Shown in pieces: positions 6,695-13,843 of a stretch of 16,827 bases of DNA. The number at the start of each line of letters is the position of its first letter. The stretch's first letter is position 1. The notes beneath the pieces were generated by a model. It had not been told where the DNA came from. It did no database searches and saw nothing but the letters and a program-made list of their open reading frames with translations. The stretch is from Synergistaceae bacterium (GTDB lineage Bacteria > Synergistota > Synergistia > Synergistales > Aminobacteriaceae). The stretch is taken from contig JAISSA010000058.1 in assembly GCA_031273365.1 (NCBI GenBank), positions 1 to 16,827 of the forward strand, read 5' to 3'. The position numbers and the translations under genes were made by a program.

Positions 6695-6757
6695 ATTAAC
6701 GAGGTCAGGGGACAAGTCCCCTGCGGGGTTTTTGTCGGGGGGCGGCGCCCCGTGGTT
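6695..6757 (+). repeat. palindromic repeat R1, copy 1, likely gpmA terminator
   Basis: Directly after the gpmA stop the element runs from ATTAACGAGGTCAGGGGAC to GCCCCGTGGTTT. It contains nested hairpins: AGGGGAC-AA-GTCCCCT (6707-6722), then CCCC-TGC-GGGG followed by TTTTT (about 6717-6733), and GGGGC/GCCCC (about 6739-6751). The GC stem followed by five T residues is a plausible intrinsic terminator on the plus strand. A close copy in the other orientation lies at 13842-13911. Confidence 0.75.
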
Positions 6758-6765
6758 TTGGTATT

Positions 6766-6794
6766 TTGGCTTTTGGCTTTATATTTAATATGTA
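6766..6794 (+). promoter_or_regulatory. candidate promoter for the aminotransferase gene
   Basis: TTGGCT (6766-6771) and TATGTA (6789-6794) are separated by 17 bases, in an AT-rich stretch just after the repeat and about 36 bp before the aminotransferase start. Each box matches four of six consensus bases. Confidence 0.35.
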
Positions 6795-6830
6795 TGAAGG
6801 ACATCAGGACGATAAATCAGGAGGTATATC

Positions 6831-8039
6831 ATGCAGTTTTCGGAACGCATCAGGGCAATGCAGTCGTCTCCTATTCGAAGGCTTCTTCCGTTTTCCGACG
6901 AGGCCAAAAAGGCGGGGAAAAAGGTCTACCATCTGAACATCGGACAGCCCGACATCAAAACCCCGGACGAGTACTTCCAGGCCGTGCGCAATTTCAGGGT
7001 CGACACCATCGAGTACGCCACGTCTCAGGGCAGCAACGATCTGCGCGACGCCATCAGCGACTACTATAAAAGCTGGGACATCCCCTACGAGCGCGACGAC
7101 ATGTACATCACGAACGGGGGAAGCGAGGCCCTGTGGTTCATCGTCATGACGATCTGCGACGTCGGAGACGAACTGCTGGTCCCGGAGCCCTTTTACGCCA
7201 ACTACAACGCCTTCGCTCAGGCCTCTCTGGCAAAGCTCGTCCCGATCCCCACGAAGGCCGAAGAGGGGTTCCACCTGCCGCCCGCGGACGTCATCGAGAA
7301 ACTGATCACGCCCCGGACGCGCGCCATCTGGATTTCCAACCCCGGCAACCCCACGGGTGCGGTGTACACCGCCGCCGAGCTGGAGATGCTGGCCGGCATC
7401 GCCAGAAAACACGACATCTACCTGATCTCCGACGAGGTGTACCGCGAATTTACCTATGACGGGCAGAAGTTCACCAGCCTCGGCCACATGAAGGACGTCC
7501 TCGACCGCCTGATCATGGTCGACTCCGTCTCCAAGCGCTTCAGCGCCTGCGGGGCGCGCATCGGCTGCCTCATCATCAAAAACAGGGAGTTTCTGGCGCA
7601 GACGCTGAAACTCTGTCAGGGCCGTCTTTGCGTCTCCACGCTGGAACAGGTCGGCGCAACCGGGCTTTACCGGACCGCCAAAAGCTATCTCGAGGAGGTC
7701 AACAGGGAGTACAAATCGAGACGCGACACCCTGTACAGGGCCCTGCAGGAGATGAAGGGCGTGGTCTGCGAGGAGCCGAAGGGGGCTTTTTACGTCATGG
7801 TGAAGATGCCCGTCGACGACGCCGAAAAATTCATCGTCTGGATGCTTCAGAACTACGACCTCAACGGTGAAACCATGATGGGCGCGCCCGGAAACGGTTT
7901 TTACGCGACGCCGGGGCAGGGGAAAAGCGAGATGCGCCTGGCCTACGTCCTGAAGAACGAGGACCTGGTCAGGGCGACGAACATCCTGAAGGGAGCGCTC
8001 GAGGCCTATCCCGGAAGGCTGGAAGCGATCAGGGCGTAA
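6831..8039 (+). CDS. PLP-dependent class I/II aminotransferase (aspartate aminotransferase-like)
   Basis: A fold-type I pyridoxal-phosphate transaminase of 402 residues. It shows GQPDIKTP near the N-terminus (38-45), TNGGSEAL (94-101) at the phosphate-binding turn, PFYANYNAF (120-128), ISNPGNPTGAVY (168-179) with the cofactor-contacting Asn173, SDEVYREF (200-207) with Asp201 and Tyr204, the Schiff-base lysine Lys235 in VDSVSKRFSACGARIG, and Arg369 in SEMRLAY, expected to bind the substrate alpha-carboxylate. All catalytic positions look intact. The ATG at 6831 follows CAGGAGG at good spacing. Many such proteins are labelled aspartate aminotransferase, but the side-chain pocket is not predictable by eye; alanine, aromatic or other amino acids are possible. 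A hairpin follows 35 bp after the stop, and lemA is next on the same strand. Confidence 0.9.
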   Translation: MQFSERIRAMQSSPIRRLLPFSDEAKKAGKKVYHLNIGQPDIKTPDEYFQAVRNFRVDTIEYATSQGSNDLRDAISDYYKSWDIPYERDDMYITNGGSEALWFIVMTICDVGDELLVPEPFYANYNAFAQASLAKLVPIPTKAEEGFHLPPADVIEKLITPRTRAIWISNPGNPTGAVYTAAELEMLAGIARKHDIYLISDEVYREFTYDGQKFTSLGHMKDVLDRLIMVDSVSKRFSACGARIGCLIIKNREFLAQTLKLCQGRLCVSTLEQVGATGLYRTAKSYLEEVNREYKSRRDTLYRALQEMKGVVCEEPKGAFYVMVKMPVDDAEKFIVWMLQNYDLNGETMMGAPGNGFYATPGQGKSEMRLAYVLKNEDLVRATNILKGALEAYPGRLEAIRA

Positions 8040-8074
8040 AAAAAACCTTCGACGACAAAGTTCGATGAACAGGC

Positions 8075-8100
8075 CGCAGGGCCCCGCTTCGGGCCCTGCG
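8075..8100 (+). terminator. strong hairpin after the aminotransferase gene
   Basis: CGCAGGGCCC (8075-8084) and GGGCCCTGCG (8091-8100) form a perfect 10-bp GC-rich stem with loop CGCTTC. The downstream tail is ATATCGGGTATTTT, so the U-tract is displaced and weak. It may act as an inefficient terminator or as an mRNA-stabilising hairpin between the aminotransferase and lemA genes. Confidence 0.5.
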
Positions 8101-8129
8101 ATATCGGGTATTTTACCGGGAGGTATGTC

Positions 8130-8696
8130 ATGACGGCTCTTGCTGTAATCGCGATCCTCGCAATCATCGTCCTGCTGTGGGCGATCGCCACGTATAACGG
8201 TCTTGTGCGTCTTTTCAATCTGAGGGACGAGGCGTGGAGCGGCGTGGACGTCCAGCTCAGGCGCAGGTTCGATCTCGTCCCGAACCTGGTGGAAACGGTG
8301 AAGGGGTACTCCATCCACGAACAGAACACTTTGCAGAAAGTGACGGAGGCCCGGTCCGCCATCGCGGGCGCGTCGACGCCCGGCACGCGCATCGACGCGG
8401 AAAACGCGCTGACCTCGACGCTGCACAGTCTTTTCGCGGTCTCCGAGGCCTGCCCGGAGCTGAAGGCAAACACAAATTTTCTGCGGTTGCAGAGCGAGCT
8501 TTCGTCCCTGGAGAACGACCTGCAGCTCGCGCGCCGCTATTACAACGGAGCGGTCCGTAACTTCAACAGCGCCATTCAGGTCTTCCCTGCCGTGCTCGTC
8601 TCGCGAAGACTCGGCTACAGCCCCAGCCCGTTTTTCCAGACGGACAGCGAGTCCAAAGCGCCCGTTCAGGTCAAATTCCAGGAAGAAAAAAATTAA
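8130..8696 (+). CDS. lemA: LemA family protein
   Basis: LemA proteins are small membrane-anchored helical proteins of poorly defined function, widespread in bacteria. This one has 188 residues. A hydrophobic N-terminal segment (about 3-21) serves as membrane anchor. It is followed by the family signature: YNGLVRL (22-28), EAWSGVDVQLRRRFDLVPNL (34-53), VETVKGYSIHE (54-64), then CPELKANTNFLRLQSEL (107-123) and ARRYYNGAVRNFNSAIQVFP (134-153). All blocks are present, so it appears intact. The ATG at 8130 follows GGGAGG. LemA often neighbours a TPM-domain or HtpX protease gene, but neither is next to it here. It ends in a clear terminator facing the convergent 682-residue gene. Confidence 0.94.
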   Translation: MTALAVIAILAIIVLLWAIATYNGLVRLFNLRDEAWSGVDVQLRRRFDLVPNLVETVKGYSIHEQNTLQKVTEARSAIAGASTPGTRIDAENALTSTLHSLFAVSEACPELKANTNFLRLQSELSSLENDLQLARRYYNGAVRNFNSAIQVFPAVLVSRRLGYSPSPFFQTDSESKAPVQVKFQEEKN

Positions 8697-8712
8697 CGAG
8701 AACCCCGCGGTT
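8691..8712 (+). repeat. remnant of repeat R1
   Basis: AATTAACGAG directly followed by AACCCCGCGGTT matches the left end and the right end of the R1 element (compare 6695-6702 and the minus-strand end at 13842-13852) with the middle missing. It overlaps the lemA stop codon. This looks like an internally deleted copy. Confidence 0.45.
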
Positions 8713-8738
8713 CGTTCCGGTTCCTGATTCCGATTCAG

Positions 8739-8768
8739 GGCCCGCCAGGGCAGGCGGGCCTGATTTTT
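8739..8768 (+). terminator. intrinsic terminator of lemA
   Basis: GGCCCGCC (8739-8746) and GGCGGGCC (8753-8760) form a perfect 8-bp stem with loop AGGGCA, followed by TGATTTTT. It lies about 40 bp after the lemA stop and 60 bp before the end of the convergent minus-strand operon. Confidence 0.8.
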
Positions 8769-8829
8769 CGCAAGCATTCAAGCTCAGTGGGGCCGGGGGA
8801 AAGGGTACGATGGGGCCGATACGATTTTT

Positions 8830-10878
8830 CTATCTGTCAGGCGGCTTCCGCCTTCCCCTTGAAGCGGGTTTCTTTTCCTGTGGGGAAGTTTTCTCTTCTT
8901 TTGAGCTCTCCGGGGAATCGGGGCCTTCAAGACTTTGCAGAGACGCGACGGCTATCTCGAAGCCCCGGGTTTTGTTCACTCTGTCTGTCCGCTCCATTCG
9001 TTTACGGAAGCCCGCCGCCACAATCCTTCGATTGATCCTGTCGACCATTCCGCTCACCAGGGTCGCCACTTTTTCCCAGTACATGAAGACATGGCGCGCC
9101 GCTTTCTCGTGGTATGGAAAGATCACGTCGAACAGACGAAGAAGGAAGGACGGCTCGACGTCGGGCCACGTTATCAGGAACATCAGAAGGGCGAGCATCG
9201 GCTCGCCGAGCTCTTTGTCCTCGTCCCTGCTCAGACCGACACGGGCGGCCAGGACGCCGAAAAAGTTCTCCGTTTTCGATGGGTCCTCCGCAAGGCGGTA
9301 CTTTCCCCCTTCGGAGATCAGAGCGCACAGACAGGCCTCCAGGGAGTTGGGGGGCAGCGTCTCGGCCAGCACCTCCAGCAGATCTCCCTTCATGTTCTTC
9401 CACATCTGCTGAGAAGGAGAAACGCCGTGCAGCGCATCCTGCCCCGTATCCACAATGGCCTGCCTCACCCAGCGGGTAAAAAGTTCCGTGTACCCCGCGC
9501 CGCTGAGAAACAGCTTCAGTAGCCGCGCGTCCTCAGCCGTCAGAGACCCCGGCTCGAAGATGCCGACGAAGGTCTTAATCTCCTCGGAAGAAAGGGAGAA
9601 CGGCAACCTGGATGACACCAGTTTTCTCAGCTTTTCCGCTTTGCCCCGCTCGTGCAGAACGATCCTCAGCAGGGGCACCGCGGGAACTGCCTCCCAGGGG
9701 ATATCCAGCTCCAGCATGGCGAAAAACGCTCCCGGCGGGATCTCGAGAATCATCTCTTCAAAACATTTCCGGACCGGCTCGGCCCATGGGGCCTGAGGAC
9801 GCCACCTGCGTCCAAGCCGTCCCAGAATTTCAAACGACCCCAGAAAACCTTCGAAACGCTCCACGCTGTACCTGGTGTCTTCCTCCGTATCAGGATCGTA
9901 AGTGGACACGAAAAACATCCTCAGCATGTACTGTTCCTGTTCCGTCCACGCATAGGCCTTCGACAAAAGGAGCCACAGCAGGTCGTTCGGCTCGGCGTCG
10001 CTGTTCATCAGGCGGTCGTACTGTTTTTTCAGTTGCTCCAAACGCCCCGTTCCCGCCATGAAGGAAAGCTGGAGAACGCGTGCCATGGCGCTCCACTCCG
10101 CACCGTACTTTCGCTCTCCCATTCGGCAGAAAAAATTCCACAGCATCCCGATTACCGGATGGCTCTGATTGGGCGGGACAGCGCAAAACAGGGGATGCTC
10201 CGGCAAATTCGCGACGTCGCTCAGGTCGTTTTTACCCCTTGCTCCACGGGCCAGCTCGTACAGAAGGCCCCCAATCGCGCGTATCGCACAAAATATGTCG
10301 GCGCAGTCCATCCCCCTGGCGCATACCTCGAGCTGCTCCGCGATCTTCAGCCAGGTCGACCATGGGGACACGGACTTCGCTTTTTCCAGCCTGATGAACT
10401 GCGCCGCCAGTTTTTCGACCAGGAGCACCGCCTCGTCCTTTTTCGACTTCCGTACCTTTGAGGCAGCGGAAACGAGCGCGGCAAATTCCTGCCGCAGACA
10501 GCGATAGGGAAGAGGCAGGCTCATCGCCTTCCTGAGGGGAGAGGGCTCGGTGAGAACGGCCGTTTTGCGGGCCGTCATAAAATCCGAGACGACGTCCGCG
10601 CAGTCGCAGAGGCCGGGAGAAAGTTCATCTCCCTCCCCGCGAATGACGTCGAGCGTCATCTCCACGACCTGAAAGTCCTTTTCGACAAAAAATGAGCTCG
10701 TCAGGCAATTATAGAGCGCATCCTGCCAGCGCTCCGCCCACGGCGTCCGCATCGAGGCCTCCCTGTCTCTCGTGTAAAGAGATACGAAGGCCCCCCAGTT
10801 GCGATTGTTCCAGTGTTTCCCCAGCCGATCCTTCAGGGAGAGGTTTTGCTGAGGTTTCTTTTTATTTTTTTTCGACAT
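8830..10878 (-). CDS. uncharacterised 682-residue helical protein, last gene of the Hsp70 operon
   Basis: I do not recognise a named family. The protein is predominantly helix-forming and leucine- and tryptophan-rich, with no signal peptide or membrane segment, so it is probably cytoplasmic. The N-terminus is basic (MSKKNKKK), and the last 30 or so residues are low-complexity and charged, ending SRGRRKPPDR. Helical pairs such as GKHWNNRNWGAFVSLYTRD (20-38), ERWQDALYNCL (49-59) and YELARG (about 210) suggest a TPR- or HEAT-like solenoid, but I cannot assign repeat boundaries by eye. It starts 42 bp after the Hsp70 stop on the same strand, with only a weak GGGA ribosome site, and should be co-transcribed with the chaperone genes. 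A client-binding, adaptor or co-chaperone role is inferred from context only. The stop faces the lemA terminator. Confidence 0.8.
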   Translation of the reverse strand: MSKKNKKKPQQNLSLKDRLGKHWNNRNWGAFVSLYTRDREASMRTPWAERWQDALYNCLTSSFFVEKDFQVVEMTLDVIRGEGDELSPGLCDCADVVSDFMTARKTAVLTEPSPLRKAMSLPLPYRCLRQEFAALVSAASKVRKSKKDEAVLLVEKLAAQFIRLEKAKSVSPWSTWLKIAEQLEVCARGMDCADIFCAIRAIGGLLYELARGARGKNDLSDVANLPEHPLFCAVPPNQSHPVIGMLWNFFCRMGERKYGAEWSAMARVLQLSFMAGTGRLEQLKKQYDRLMNSDAEPNDLLWLLLSKAYAWTEQEQYMLRMFFVSTYDPDTEEDTRYSVERFEGFLGSFEILGRLGRRWRPQAPWAEPVRKCFEEMILEIPPGAFFAMLELDIPWEAVPAVPLLRIVLHERGKAEKLRKLVSSRLPFSLSSEEIKTFVGIFEPGSLTAEDARLLKLFLSGAGYTELFTRWVRQAIVDTGQDALHGVSPSQQMWKNMKGDLLEVLAETLPPNSLEACLCALISEGGKYRLAEDPSKTENFFGVLAARVGLSRDEDKELGEPMLALLMFLITWPDVEPSFLLRLFDVIFPYHEKAARHVFMYWEKVATLVSGMVDRINRRIVAAGFRKRMERTDRVNKTRGFEIAVASLQSLEGPDSPESSKEEKTSPQEKKPASRGRRKPPDR

Positions 10879-10920
10879 CGGGTCCCAGCTTTATTCTTCG
10901 TCAGTTTTCTTTAGTCTTCT

Positions 10921-12693
10921 CTACTCTTCCTCGTCGTCTTCCTCGTCTTCCTCCACGCCATCTTCCATGAGGGAGAGCAGTTCATCCTCGATTTCGTCGA
11001 CGTCCCCTTCATCGCCGCCGTCCCTCAGAGCTTCTTCATAACGGACCAGAAGCGAGGAGAGCAGGTCCCTGGCTTCTCCGGCCTCCATCCCCGCGATCAG
11101 AGTCCGCGCGCGCTGCGTGACGAAGTTGACCGCGCTTCCTGCGTCTTCGGAATTGCCTTCCGCGGATTCATCCTCGTCCTCGCCGTCCTCGATCTCCGTC
11201 AGGTCCTGCGAACCAAAAAGCTCAGGATTGCGGCTGTCGATGCGAAGCTCCGTCTTCCTGCTGTAGCCCTTCTGCTCCCCCACCAGGTGAACGATGCCGT
11301 TGAGGTCGTAAGAGTACTCCACGATAATGGGGCAGTTCGCTTCCGCTTTGGCCAGCTTCAGGTCCGTCATGCCGATCAGGGTATTTCCCTCCGGCTCAGG
11401 CGACTCGCCCTGGTAGACCTGCAGTTGGACCAGCTCCTGGTGACGCACAACCGTATGAAACGTCCGGGCGCGCGTCACGGGAATCTGCGTATTGCGCGGG
11501 ATGATGGGCACGCAGTCGAACAGACGCTCACCCGCGTAGGACAGGGTCTTGAGGCTGAGCGTATGCGGCGTCACGTCCACCAGAATCTGCTCGCAGTTTT
11601 CGCCGGAGATGATGCCGCCCTGAATGGCCGCTCCGTTGGCGACGCTGAGGTCCGGGTCGACGGCGGGCATCTGCGCGGCCCCAAAAATTTTCTCGAGCCT
11701 CGCCGGGATAATCGGCATACGGGTCATCCCTCCAACGAGCAGGACTCTGCCGATCTGGCCCGGCGCCAGTCTGGCCTCCTGCATCGCCTGTTCCACGGAG
11801 GTGATGGTGCGCTCCACAAGGTCCTCGGTGAGATCCTCGAACGCCTCCCTCGACAGCTCCATGGAAACGGTGCAGTTTTTGCCTCTGGGAGCGGGGATGT
11901 GCGTCTCCTCGATCCACACCGAGGCCTTTCGGGAAAGGGCTATCTTGGCGTTCTCCGCCACGGCCCTCAGCCGCGCGAGGGCGGGGAGGTGATCTTCCAG
12001 ATTCAGCCCGTCTTTCTCCCTGATCTGCTCCAGGATACGCGTGACGATACGGTTGTCGAAGTCGTCTCCGCCCAGATGCGTGTCGCCCGTGCTCGCGAGA
12101 ACCTCGATGATGTCCCCCATCTGCAGGATCGAGACGTCAAAAGTCCCGCCCCCCAAATCGTAAACCAGAGAATACCGTCCCCCCGCGGACCCGTCCTTCG
12201 CGGAGGCGTCCCCGGAAGACGCGCGAACGTGGTCGTAAAAAAGCGCGGCCGCCGTAGGCTCGTTGATGATGCGCTCCACGGTCAGCCCCGCCCGCTTTCC
12301 GGCCTCCATCGTGGATCGGCGCTGCGCGTCGCTGAAGTAGGCCGGTACGGTAATGACCACCCGCTCGACCTCGTGCCCCCCGATCCTGTGGGCTTCGTCG
12401 CACAGATACCGCAGGATCATCGCGGAGATGTCCTCCGGTTCGTAGCTTTTATCGCCCAACGTCAGCTCTTCCGTCGTACCCATAAGTCGCTTCACTGAGC
12501 GGATGCTCTGCCGGGGGAACGCCGCGGCCCGGTTCCATGCCTTGCGGCCAACCAGCATATTTTTCCCATCGAGGCTGACGACCGAGGGGACGATCCCGCT
12601 CCCGTCCACCGGGATCGTAACGGGTTTGCCCCCCTCCAGCACGGAAATGCAGGAATTGGTGGTCCCCAGGTCAATACCATAAATTTTTTCCAT
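10921..12693 (-). CDS. Hsp70-family chaperone (DnaK-like) with acidic tail
   Basis: An ATP-dependent chaperone of 590 residues, somewhat shorter than DnaK (about 610-640). The nucleotide-binding domain is intact: GIDLGTTNSC (6-15), Lys68, VPAYFSDAQR (116-125), NEPTAAAL (144-151), DLGGGTFDVS (179-188), DTHLGGDDFDN (204-214, Thr205) and VLLVGGMTRMP (317-327). A small insert rich in Ser, Gly and Ala lies at about 157-172. The linker LVDVTPHTLSL (371-381) and the beta substrate domain (IIPRNTQIP 397-405, QVYQGE 425-430, YDLNGIVHL 462-470) are recognisable. The lid is short and interrupted by an acidic stretch (497-516). The protein ends with ten residues that are all Glu or Asp. The ATG at 12693 follows AGGAGAG. 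J-like and GrpE-like genes lie just upstream, so this is probably an accessory Hsp70 with its own partners rather than the housekeeping dnaK. Confidence 0.92.
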   Translation of the reverse strand: MEKIYGIDLGTTNSCISVLEGGKPVTIPVDGSGIVPSVVSLDGKNMLVGRKAWNRAAAFPRQSIRSVKRLMGTTEELTLGDKSYEPEDISAMILRYLCDEAHRIGGHEVERVVITVPAYFSDAQRRSTMEAGKRAGLTVERIINEPTAAALFYDHVRASSGDASAKDGSAGGRYSLVYDLGGGTFDVSILQMGDIIEVLASTGDTHLGGDDFDNRIVTRILEQIREKDGLNLEDHLPALARLRAVAENAKIALSRKASVWIEETHIPAPRGKNCTVSMELSREAFEDLTEDLVERTITSVEQAMQEARLAPGQIGRVLLVGGMTRMPIIPARLEKIFGAAQMPAVDPDLSVANGAAIQGGIISGENCEQILVDVTPHTLSLKTLSYAGERLFDCVPIIPRNTQIPVTRARTFHTVVRHQELVQLQVYQGESPEPEGNTLIGMTDLKLAKAEANCPIIVEYSYDLNGIVHLVGEQKGYSRKTELRIDSRNPELFGSQDLTEIEDGEDEDESAEGNSEDAGSAVNFVTQRARTLIAGMEAGEARDLLSSLLVRYEEALRDGGDEGDVDEIEDELLSLMEDGVEEDEEDDEEE

Positions 12694-12724
12694 ATTTTCT
12701 CTCTCCTGTCCCGTTCTTCAATAA

Positions 12725-13099
12725 TTATAACCTCAATACTATTTCTTCAGAGGCCGCCTTCGTCAGGGCCTGATCCAGCGAATCCCGCACCTCTTCCCCT
12801 TTCAGAAACGCAAGCAGACTCATCAGAGAGACCCTTTCCCCGGAATCCAGTTCTTCCCGATCGCCCCACATAAACCCCGCCAGGGTCAGCGCGTCAGGGT
12901 CGTCCATCATTTTGGAAAAATTTTCCTCGATAAAATCGTCGTCCAGCGTCAACTGCTGGTAGGCCCGTCGAAGATCGGCAAATTTTTCGGGAAAATGCTC
13001 GGGCGGATAACGGCGTACAAGCCGCACATACGCCTGACGCACCGTTTGAGGATCGGCCTCCCGTTCAACTTTCAGGGCCCTGCGGGCTCGTTCAATCAT
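12725..13099 (-). CDS. small J-domain-like protein with HPD replaced by PPE
   Basis: A 124-residue protein. Residues 4-52 look like a J domain: ARRALKVEREADPQTVRQAY matches helix I and the start of helix II, and FADLRRAYQQL matches helix III. The loop between them reads RRYPPEHFPEKF (29-40), where the invariant HPD of J domains would lie. PPE (32-34) stands in its place, so the His and Asp needed to stimulate a classical Hsp70 ATPase are missing. The rest (53-124) is acidic and helical, with no Zn-finger or substrate domain. The ATG at 13099 overlaps the GrpE-like stop by eight bases (TATGATTGA), with GGGAGGGGG six bases upstream inside the preceding gene, which points to translational coupling. 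An in-frame start further upstream would lie inside the GrpE-like gene and is rejected. The Hsp70 gene follows after 31 bp. Confidence 0.75.
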   Translation of the reverse strand: MIERARRALKVEREADPQTVRQAYVRLVRRYPPEHFPEKFADLRRAYQQLTLDDDFIEENFSKMMDDPDALTLAGFMWGDREELDSGERVSLMSLLAFLKGEEVRDSLDQALTKAASEEIVLRL

Positions 13100-13766
13100 A
13101 AAGTTCCCCCTCCCAAAGCATCTGCGCCGCTGCAACATCCGAATCATGAACTCCGGAAAACGCCTCGTCAGGCTCGGCGTCATAGCGGTTGACGACGACC
13201 GTCGCACAACGCAAAATCTGATCCTTCAACAGAAACCCGGGGCGCACGACCTCCAGAATGGAGTCCTCGGGGCGGGACAGGTCGCGACGCGCCATACAGG
13301 CCTCATGTCTCCCGGGATCGAACTCGCAGCCCATGTCCGTTATCAGCGACAGGCCAAAGCAGGCCAGAAGATTGCTCATTTTACCATAAAGAACCAGCAG
13401 TGCAGGGTTCTCGGGGTCCTCCAGAAAAAACAGAACAAAATTCTCCGCCAGGGCCATCAGGGCCTCCAGGGGCGGAAAGGGCTCCAGACGTCCCAGAATT
13501 TCAAGAGCCTTATCCTGAAGCTCAAAGACTTCGTCCTGCTTCTTAAGGGTTTTGTCCTGATTTTCAAGGAGGGATTCGATGGCGACCTGACGCCGACGCT
13601 CCTGACGCTGGGCCTGCTGAAGCTGGTCTTCCAGGCTGGCAAGGCGTTCCCCAAAAGCGGCGCCAAGCGAGGAAACCTCCGAAGAAATACGTTCCACGTC
13701 CACCGCGATGTCGTGCCGCAATTCATCCAGGCAGGCTTCTTTTTTTTTCGTAAAAAAATCGAACAT
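13092..13766 (-). CDS. GrpE-like nucleotide exchange factor, first gene of the Hsp70 operon
   Basis: A 224-residue protein with a long predicted coiled coil (about 12-95, rich in Glu, Gln, Leu and Arg), then a helical segment (97-140), and a C-terminal part (146-195) resembling the GrpE beta domain: GCEFDPGRHEACMARRD (146-162), then ILEVVRPGFLLKDQILRCAT (170-189) and VVVNRY. GrpE proteins exchange ADP for ATP on Hsp70, which fits the linked Hsp70 gene. Similarity is partial; the family assignment rests mainly on the FDP-H-EA and GF-L-IL-R-A-V patterns. The ATG at 13766 has GAGG ten bases upstream. The adjoining TTG codon is a less likely start. Codons 6-9 include an A9 run on the coding strand (13740-13748) and a T7 run just before it, both slippage-prone. 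Confidence 0.72.
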   Translation of the reverse strand: MFDFFTKKKEACLDELRHDIAVDVERISSEVSSLGAAFGERLASLEDQLQQAQRQERRRQVAIESLLENQDKTLKKQDEVFELQDKALEILGRLEPFPPLEALMALAENFVLFFLEDPENPALLVLYGKMSNLLACFGLSLITDMGCEFDPGRHEACMARRDLSRPEDSILEVVRPGFLLKDQILRCATVVVNRYDAEPDEAFSGVHDSDVAAAQMLWEGELYD

Positions 13767-13798
13767 CAAAAAACTGCCTCGCTTTCATTAAAGGCATT

Positions 13799-13829
13799 AT
13801 TATAACAGGCGCCCCAATGTCAATCTCAA
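13799..13829 (-). promoter_or_regulatory. strong promoter of the grpE-like/J/hsp70 operon
   Basis: On the minus strand TGTTATAAT (13807-13799) is a perfect extended -10 (TG-N-TATAAT). TTGAGA at 13829-13824 would be a -35 at 19-bp spacing. A perfect TTGACA at 13823-13818 is only 13 bp away, too close for normal use. With the extended -10, transcription should start near 13790, about 25 bases before the GrpE-like start codon. No CIRCE-type inverted repeat is present. Confidence 0.65.
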
Positions 13830-13843
13830 CGACTCAATCTCAA
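13820..13843 (-). promoter_or_regulatory. paired 10-bp direct repeats upstream of the Hsp70 operon promoter
   Basis: TCAATCTCAA on the plus strand (TTGAGATTGA on the minus strand) occurs at 13820-13829 and 13834-13843, a 14-bp period. The two copies cover and precede the -35 region, where a transcription regulator could bind. They match no operator that I know. Confidence 0.4.
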
